Positions 56,742 to 64,000 of a stretch of DNA of 64,000 bases are shown one piece after another. Below the pieces are notes generated by a model that was given only the letters and a program-made list of their open reading frames with translations, did not search any database and was not told the origin of the DNA. Numbering within the stretch: position 1 is the first letter of the stretch; each line of letters starts with the position of its first letter. Source of the stretch: Adiantum capillus-veneris (lineage: Eukaryota; Streptophyta; Polypodiopsida; Polypodiales; Pteridaceae). The DNA lies in the NCBI GenBank assembly GCA_014529385.2, contig CM043968.1, positions 2,262,501 through 2,326,500 on the forward strand, given 5' to 3'. Both the position numbers and the translations under genes were made by a program.

Positions 56742-58310
56742 ATCTTTTTAGTGGTGGAAGTTTGAATGTAAATTCCAATGAGGGAAATGCATAGCCTATG
56801 GGTGTTTCTGAAATTTTCACAAGTCAGCCTATTACTAATGCAAATGTACTTGATGTACTTGAGGAAAGGGCTGAGAATGAGCACGCTAGGGGTATGACTA
56901 AATGGCTGGTGCATACTTTTTGTGACTATAAATTGGATGCACCTTTGTCTAGATGTACTCGTGCAGGTTCTCGCCATGCATCTTATGCATCAGATTGTTA
57001 TGCTTTGGCTGTGTCTAGCTTATGGGATGTTGAGGAACCTCTGTCTTTTGATGAAGCACATAATTCAAATAATTGGATGGTTGCCATACAATGTGAATAT
57101 GATGCACTTATAGAAAATGACGCATAGACTTTATGTGATTTGCCTCCTAGCAAAAAGGCCATTAATATGAAGTGGGTTTACAAGTTGAAACGCAAGCATG
57201 GTGAGATTGATCACTATAAGGCTCGACTTATTACAAAGGGTTATGCACAGCAAAAAGTCATAGATTATGAAGAGACTTTTTCTCCCACTTTTCATATGAC
57301 TACCGTGCATTTTCTATGTGCATTGGTAGCTCATTTTGGTTGGGATGTACATCAATCAGACATTGTTACTACTTTCTTGAATGGTGAAATATTTGAGGAA
57401 GTTTATGTTACTCAATCTCATAATTTTGTCAAGAAAGGAGAAATTGTGCAAATGTAAGAAATCTTTGTATGGGTTGAAGCAATCTCCTCGTGCTTGGTAT
57501 GAGCAGATGACACTCATTTGGTCAGACGAGACTTTCGTAACAGCCCAACAAAAAGCACATTGTATGTAAATCATGAGGGTCATGTACTTCTCATTGTCGT
57601 TCTCTACGTGGATGATTTGTTGATCACTAGACCAAATGAGAGACATATTTTTTAATTTAAAGATGATTTGAATACTACTTTCAAGATGAAAGATTTGGAG
57701 TTGTTGCATCAGTACTTGGGTATACAATTTAAGCAGTGTGATGGTGGTATTGCCTTGTGTTAGACAAGTTACATAGAGACATTGCTATGTAAGTTTGTAC
57801 TTGAGGATTACAACCGTATTGCCATTCCCATGGAAATATGTTTGAAATTGAATCTTCACGATGTGGGTTGTCCTACTGATGTCACTCTTTACCAAACTAC
57901 TATTGTCTTATTTATAGATGCAACACGAGGCTAGATATTCAGTCTGCATTCTCACAAGTCAGCATTTTATGCATAGCCCAGGCTCTAAGTATTGCAGGCT
58001 GCCAAGAGAAGTTTTGTTACTTGAGTGGCACTTTACATATTGGCTTGTTTTACCCCAAGGGGGGATCATTGCCTCCATATTTACATGCTTTTTTGGACTC
58101 AAATTTGGCTAGTTGTTTTGACACACAAATGTTCACAAGTGGTTTTTGTTTCATGTTCGGTAGTTCATGTATCTCATGGTTGAGCAAGAAGCAACCTACT
58201 GTGGCCACTTCCAATTGTGAGGCTGAGTACAGGGCAGTCTCCACAGCTAGGGTTGAGTGTGTATGGATCAGACGCTTTATGGTTGATTTGGGTGTTGGAC
58301 ATGACACTTA
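56742..58310 (+). pseudogene. copia RT and RNase H (family 1 copy B, 3' part)
   Basis: Continues the split element: the linker SLNVNSNEGNA, SRHASYASDCYALAVSSLWD, RT start NWMVAIQCEYDALIENDA (TAG at 57125), KWVYKLKRKHGEIDHYKARL, DYEETFSPTF, YGLKQSPRAWYEQ, catalytic LYVDDLL (about 57603-57623), QTSYIETLL, and RNase H SWLSKKQPTVATSNCEAEYR and ECVWIRRFMVDLGVG. Homology stops at about 58310, and the open frame beyond (to 58521) is unrelated. Stops and shifts throughout; the YVDD box survives, unlike in copy A (NIDD). Confidence 0.88.
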
Positions 58311-60157
58311 TCCACCTTCTAAGGCTGCAGCTTGCTATCCAGTAGTTAGAATCCAACTCCTGTCTCCACCAGTGGCCATTGGATCCCTCCAAAAGCTTCC
58401 CTCCTTGACATTTCATAGTTATTTTTTTCTCACCATCTTTGCTCGTTCAGTGGTCAACGCCCTCATGTGCTCTTTACATTCATCTAGTTCAACCAGTAAG
58501 AAAGAAGCTTCCTCTGCTTGACCGACCTTCTTTTCCATGTACTAAGGCTATCTTAAGTGGTTCAAACCCTTCGTGTTCATAAAAATCAAACACAAAAGCT
58601 TCCATGCAAAACTCTACATAGAACTACTTAGGACTTACATGACAAGAAACTCTGGGCAGAACTCTGCATAGAAACACTACAGAACACCAGCAGGAAGAAA
58701 CATGGGACATGAAACCATGACACATATGAGAAAGAAGCTGGTCACGAGCCTGTTGGTAGCCATAGAGTCAATTTCCTACCATGAGTAAGCACATCTATGT
58801 ACAAATGGAACCAAAGAGTACATATCAACCATATACAAAGAAATAACATACCAAAATTTGTTGATTTTGCTTCAATCCATCGGCTCATGCAGCTAGCATG
58901 CACATAACAGGTAACATTACTACAACCCTCTTAGTGGAGAACAAGCCATTCAATACAAACATGCAAAATCTGAAAAGGGCAGCAAGACCACAACTGTAAC
59001 CCAATTGCTACCGTTAAGAAGATCGCTCATTACCATGACACAGTACAGAAAGCTACATGCAATCCCACGACAGCAAAAGGGCATCCTCGACCACCCCAGC
59101 AATTAAAAGCAAAAGCACCCAGAACATCCTTGGACTCTAACCTGCAAAAATTTATTTCCGTAATGCCTCATATTTTACAAACTCTCCTTTGAGAAGGGGA
59201 AAGTTTTACATCCAAGAGTCCAATTCCACATACTAATGGATACCTGCAGGGATAAAAATTCTCCTAACAATTGATAATGAGCATCAATGGTTCTAGGCAA
59301 AGAATTTATAAAACTTGACAAGGCACTGCCATCACCATGCGCTCACAAGAAGGCCCAAAACAAACAGACCACCTGAGATTGCGTCAAAGAGCCCACTCTG
59401 TAAATGCCAAAAACCATGAAGGCAAGGCTAAAACTATCTGTATATGAGGGTGTTCCTACACACATAAAAAATTCTGCCATCCAAATGACTTGCTACATGT
59501 GCCCAAACAGAGGCCCACTCTCAAAGTGAAATGCAATTCTCTGTATCTTCATTGCCAAAGAGACGCAAATAGGCTTCAGGCCTGACTGTAGATATCAAGA
59601 AGGGCTACTCTGCTTGCAATCAAAACCTTAAAAACACCCCCCACATGACCCTCCAAAGGAAAGCTATGGTAGATGCAGAGCTCTCAACACTTATTAATAA
59701 GGGCCTCCTAACCCCAGATACAAAAATCCCACATCCAACGACATGCATGCAGTGCTCTTAGGTTACCACCACTCGTCATGAAAGCATAGGGAAAATAAAA
59801 AATACTCCTCATTTTTCATTAGCAACGTTTCTTGCTTTAACCCGGAAATACTTTCCTTGGTCAACGAGATGTTGAAGTCCATCATTAGATTTACACACTA
59901 GTCATCTAAATGAGTGCCCACTATCTTATTTCAACCAATCAGCATTTTTTGCCTATCAAAAAATGCTTGAAAATACAACTCAACCTTTGTTCTATTTTAG
60001 TCAGCAAAACGAGAAGGCATCTCTATAGCCTTTGCCCTTTGGGCATGCCAAAAAGTATAGGTGATGGTCCTACATGTCTCCTTGTCAATGCATCCACTAC
60101 ATTTCAAAACAAGTGAAAGATATTCAAACAAGGTAAAGATTTACGACGGCCTACAGA

Positions 60158-60159
<2 letters not shown>
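58311..60159. other. Non-coding, no supported gene
   Basis: No domain-bearing frame. A small repeat of ACATAGAA...CTCTG[CG]GCAGAAC occurs near 58620-58670. Confidence 0.5.

Positions 60160-60221
<62 letters not shown>
60160..60221 (+). repeat. (GA)n microsatellite
   Basis: About 30 uninterrupted units. Confidence 0.97.
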
Positions 60222-60224
<3 letters not shown>

Positions 60225-60569
60225 ACCTCGACTCCAACGAAGTGAGAGAGTGGGGGGGCACTCCCATATGCACACATTAAAATCCAAAAACATTCAAATA
60301 CCACATGAAAAACATCCAACAATTCAATTCAATGTTAAAAGAATTGCACCAAAAATCATTTCTTTACCTTATGTCCTTATGTATGAGTGTTATATTAATT
60401 GCCCTCATGAAAACATAAAGCATATAAAATATTAGTGAGAGTTTAGGAATTGATCTAATTCTTGTATAAATATATCAATAAAACAAATTACACAATAAAA
60501 TGATGCATGTTATTAAATAAAAGAAATCCATAATATCTTTGGGATAGAAATGAATATTGAAATGTCTAA

Positions 60570-60770
60570 ATATAATCCCTAATAATAATACATGCACTAA
60601 AGTAACAAGGTGACATTTATAATTAAAACAAAAAGTTGAAAAAAAAAATCTTAGTTGTGAAAAAATTTCTAAAGCTAATCCTTAATAATAATACATGCAC
60701 TAAAGTAATAAAGTAACTTTTACATATCAAAAACAAAAGTTGAAAAAAATTCTTAGTGGTGAAAAAATTA
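60570..60770 (+). repeat. Direct repeat, ~100-bp unit, two copies
   Basis: AATAATAATACATGCACTAAAGTAA...AAAAGTTGAAAAAAA...CTTAGT[TG]GTGAAAAAAT at 60575-60670 and 60685-60770. Confidence 0.75.
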
Positions 60771-60903
60771 TTTCATTTAAGGATAATTTATAATTTTTTA
60801 GTTAGAATTTTTTTGTAAATGAAAAAAAAATTACAAGAAAAAAGTATGCTTTAAATCAAAAAGTTTGCAAGAAAGTCATTAGATCCTTAAATGAAGAGAC
60901 CCA

Positions 60904-61219
60904 TTTATAAACTAAACAAATATTTTTTTTTAAAAGTCAAGTGAGTATTAAATAAAGGGACCAAATTACAATGATGAAAGAGACACTTACATTATAAAAG
61001 GAAAATATAGCCTTTATAAAACTTATAAACTAAACAAAGATTTATTTATTTTTAAAAGTCAAGTGAGCATTAAAGAAAGGGACCAAATTACAATGATGGA
61101 AAGATCCATTTACATTATAAAAAGAAATTATAACCTTTATAAAACAAGGAAGTCAATTGAGCATTAAAAGAAGGGACCAAGTTACAATGATGGAAAGACC
61201 CATATACATTATAAAACAA
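60904..61219 (+). repeat. Three diverged tandem units around AAGGGACCAAATTACAATGATG
   Basis: The core AAGGGACCAA[AG]TTACAATGAT recurs three times after a GTCAAGTGAGCATTAAA-like lead (leads at 60935, 61058 and 61152; periods 123 and 94), each followed by ACATTATAAAA. Confidence 0.8.
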
Positions 61220-61629
61220 GCTCACCTGACATGTGTCGCCAATCCGTGATTCTTAATCAACGGTCCAGAAAGTGCACCAATTCTCCATCCAGTATCCTAT
61301 GGCCTTTTGAAGGCCAAAAAGTATTTGGATATCCTAATTATACCCTTCCAATTTGTGTAGAAAGAAAATGAGAACTTTCTCAAGGCCTTGAACGGCTGCA
61401 CTTATATGACTTTCTTTTTTGTGCATCTAGTGAAAAGGTAGTTTTAATGAGCCTTCAAAATGCAAACTAGGGCCACCATTGAACTTTGGGGGTTGGGTGA
61501 GAGTCACATCCCAAAAAAAATTCTAAGCAAATAATAATAAGATACCCACCAAAAAAAAGGGGGGCCTCCTAACTTTGAGAATGAGTGTGTGTGTGTTTTT
61601 TTTTTTGGGCTTTGTAAAACATCAAAACC
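61220..61629. other. Non-coding, no supported gene
   Basis: Begins ACATGTGTCGCCAATCCGTG; nothing coding seen. Confidence 0.45.
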
Positions 61630-61661
<32 letters not shown>

Positions 61662-61789
61662 ACGCATGCCAGTGCAAATCATATAATAATAGAAAAAAAT
61701 AGTGGTGATGGTCTAACTCACTCTCTATAGAACATGGGTATGTGTGCATGTGCGTGATGCATTTTTGTACATGAGGTCTTTTTTAGTTT

Positions 61790-61823
<34 letters not shown>

Positions 61824-61836
61824 GCAGTTCTAAATC

Positions 61837-61877
<41 letters not shown>
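61630..61877 (+). repeat. Cluster of (TG)n, (TA)n and (CA)n microsatellites
   Basis: (TG)n 61630-61660, (TG)n 61791-61820, (TA)n 61838-61860 running into (CA)n 61861-61877. Confidence 0.95.
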
Positions 61878-63440
61878 GCAAATGAACACTACCTGTTCAC
61901 AGACCAACAATTCTAGAAAAATACAATGGATTTGTACAATAACTTATTTGCCGTTGAAAATAAATTTTATACAAGGTAATGAAGATAACAGAATATAGCA
62001 CGGGAAACAACAATCCCAAAGTCTGGGAAATTTTGTTTCACGGTAAGAGATCCGTCATAAGTTAAGAACATAATGTTTTAATCAAAGAAGGTAGCCCTCT
62101 CTTGCACCCATAGCCACAAGGAAACAATTCGTTAGCACGTGACTGTACGCAGGTGATGTTGGGCATCCCAGTTGTTATCCATGTCACAATAAAAAAAAAC
62201 ATAGTTCTTAACATGTATTTTGTTCTTTTAGAAAAAAAGTTCCTTGGCTTTTTGCCAATCCGATAAAGGAAAGTAAAATTTCCACAGAGCAACTATATAT
62301 CTGGTTAGTTCCCGATTTAATTTATAAAATTTTCTTTGCCTAACCTTAGTTTTAAGGAGTTTTAAGGAGATTATCAAAACTAAAAGAACTTCTCCTTTAA
62401 TCAGATTGGAGAGAATTTCACTCTATAGAAGTAGGCACAAGAAATCTCGAGCCAGATATCAGTTTTTTAAGGACTACCCCCTCCCTTGTAATTTGAAGTA
62501 TAGAAAAAGCAATCCTTTGGAACAGTTCCTACTTCAAAAAAGTTTTATTAAAAAGCTGAGATATCCCAAAAACATCTAAGTATTTACCGATTTCCAAAAT
62601 ACAAACCAGAGCCTTTTTTGCTGGTTCAATTATATTTACTGCCTTTATCAAAAAATACTTTCGTTATTATGTCATGTCTGACATACTTTTGCCAAAGCCA
62701 GCTATGAACTACTTTTCATACCATAATACCATAGACTACTCAGTCCACAGAGCCAGCTCAGACATCGCCCGAGAAAAAATTGAAGTAAGACTAACCAGCC
62801 AGGATCAGCTAAAGGGAAGTTGATGAAATTCATTATACTATCGAGAACCTTTTAAACCAACCCCCTAGAAACTTTTCCTTGTATCCGCTGCAAGTTGGTA
62901 GGCAAAGAATTGTTCATATATACTTGAGTGAGAAAAAGAAACGAGCAGATAATGGCAAGCTTAATTTATTGAATAACCGAGGGTCAAACCAAACCATGGC
63001 AAGCAGTAATCTGTCAATACACTGAATCTGTGGTGAACCACAAGAAACTTTCACTAATATTACCAGTATGTGATGTAATACGGTAAAAAAGAGCAAGCAA
63101 GTTTGCAAAAAAAAAAACTACCACAATAGGGTATGTGATGCCACTCAATACCTACAGAATATTAGAAGATAAGGCAACAAATCTGAAACCAGTATTCAGT
63201 GAATTCAATATTCTTAGACGATTCAGTGAAATAGGCACCTGAACTAAGAAACAATTCGATCTAAGGTCTGTCAACTTACCCAGAGTACCTCAAACCAATA
63301 GTGTTACAACTTACCCAAGTATTCTATCAATGTTATAAGACCATCACAACTCACTATTTTGAGGTCTTTTATTTTAATGGGAATTTCCGACTTTATTCAG
63401 AGACCTGCGGTATCCCATTCACCAGTACATTCCTCCTATT
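61878..63440. other. Non-coding, no supported gene
   Basis: Frames of 60-76 codons only, none with recognisable content. Could be intron or upstream sequence of a gene beyond the right edge. Confidence 0.45.
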
Positions 63441-63449
63441 GAGTAGCTA

Positions 63450-63807
63450 TTTTACATAAAATAGCATCATCAACCATATAGACTCACCACTTCCCATCAG
63501 ACACAACGCCATCCAATACTCAATAAAGCCATATAGTATGTTAAACTCGAGACCTGGCAATTCTTAGCAATAGGGACAAATTTTATCTCATCCAATAAAC
63601 CAGTAAAAACTCGTTTAAAAAACATGGAGTTTGTCCAACACTAAGCTTATTTTACGAAAACCAGCATCATTAGTCATATAGATTCACCACTTCCCATCAG
63701 TCATAAAGCCATCCAATACTAAAAAACCTGGTAGTTTTTAGCAATATGAGCCATTCCCACTTCCTCCCATAAACCAGTAAAAGCCAGTTTCCAGAACATG
63801 GTTTTAA
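63450..63807 (+). repeat. Direct repeat, ~170-bp unit, two copies
   Basis: 63450-63625 and 63648-63807 share AGCATCAT...CATATAGA[CT]TCACCACTTCCC, GCCATCCAATACT and AAACCAGTAAAA. Diverged tandem duplication. Confidence 0.8.
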
Positions 63808-63857
63808 TTAAAAAACTAAGTCTAATTAATGGTTTTTCAAAACATTACATTTTACTA

Positions 63858-63995
63858 AGATTCAAGCACCTTCAACTTAGCCACATAGTCCGGCTCACAG
63901 TATCTTTCGAAAGCCTCGAGAGAAAAAAAAAATTTAACCTATAGATTAGGAGATGAAGAAGCCTCCACAATCCCCTTCTCAGTCTTTTTCGGCAT
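63858..63995 (-). other. Coding-like start at right edge (minus strand)
   Basis: ATG at 63995 opens MPKKTEKGIVEASSSPNL then TAG. The same frame resumes after a T-run as LEAFERYCEPDYVAKLKVLE before a second TAG. Codon content looks protein-like, but the 27-bp gap is too short for an intron. Could be a gag N-terminus or a host exon remnant. Confidence 0.25.
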
Positions 63996-64000
63996 GTTGA

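Larger units (their letters stand above)
46866..58310 (+). mobile_element. Ty1/copia element, family 1 copy B, split by a 7.3-kb insertion
   Basis: Same family as 12590-15012. The 5' part (primer site, gag, protease, integrase) runs to 49461 and the 3' part (linker, RT, RNase H) resumes at 56742. The antisense copy A is uninterrupted at this point and shows the original junction. An LTR probably ends just before 46866, but no 3' LTR remains: homology stops in RNase H at about 58310. Confidence 0.85.

Overview
This is plant nuclear DNA dominated by retrotransposons. There is no operon-like packing, rRNA, tRNA gene, CRISPR array or intact conserved host gene. The best clue to the host is a decayed pentatricopeptide-repeat (PPR) gene near 55.0-55.7 kb. 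Its wording (TYACILNACG, YAKCG, IAxYAQHG, QGQGxEA..xF.QMQ) resembles the very large PLS-type PPR families of ferns. A fern is therefore my best guess, but it is an inference. All calls come from reading translations and repeats by eye; no database search was run.

Layout. 1-600: copia integrase fragment. 0.65-7.95 kb: a probable two-gene DNA transposon. It has a TNP2-like (CACTA/CMC) transposase pseudogene with N-terminal CxC finger-like modules and a C-terminal BAH-like region, followed by a second gene of seven exons joined only by phase-0 introns, and then short subterminal repeats. 8-11 kb: simple repeats, a short tandem duplication and a possible antisense SINE head. 11.1-12.6 kb: gypsy gag-protease-RT fragment (+). 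12.6-15.0 kb: copia fragment (-). 15.0-15.9 kb: LINE reverse transcriptase fragment (-) with a duplicated block.

16.3-38.5 kb is a three-level nest. The outermost element is a gypsy retrotransposon (+) with very long LTRs. The 5' copy is truncated (3.0 kb) and the 3' copy is about 4.1 kb. Each LTR carries nine tandem units of about 152 bp and a 54-61 codon frame that may be a spliced gag N-terminal exon. Inside it sits a complete 12.4-kb insertion on the minus strand, with 652/641-bp LTRs, target duplication AGAGC and a tRNA-Asp type primer site. It encodes gag and protease only. Inside that lies a 3'-truncated copia element (25.5-29.6 kb).

38.5-41 kb holds an unrecognised minus-strand ORF pair, a 122-bp tandem duplication, and a roughly 285-bp repeat array in which each period carries the same palindrome. 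42.6-44.4 kb is the integrase/chromodomain end of a chromovirus plus LTR sequence. 46.9-58.3 kb is another copia element of the family seen at 12.6-15.0 kb, split by a 7.3-kb insertion (49,462-56,736). That insertion carries a hAT dimerisation-domain relic, a PPR pseudogene, a segmental duplication, and a complete copia derivative (190-bp LTRs, target duplication GCAAC) whose coding capacity has shrunk to one 501-codon frame. 58.3-64 kb is non-coding, with microsatellites and short repeats and a possible coding edge at the right end.

Almost every element is broken by stops, frameshifts or truncation. The best-preserved coding units are the seven-exon gene at 5.5-7.3 kb and the small LTR-embedded frame.
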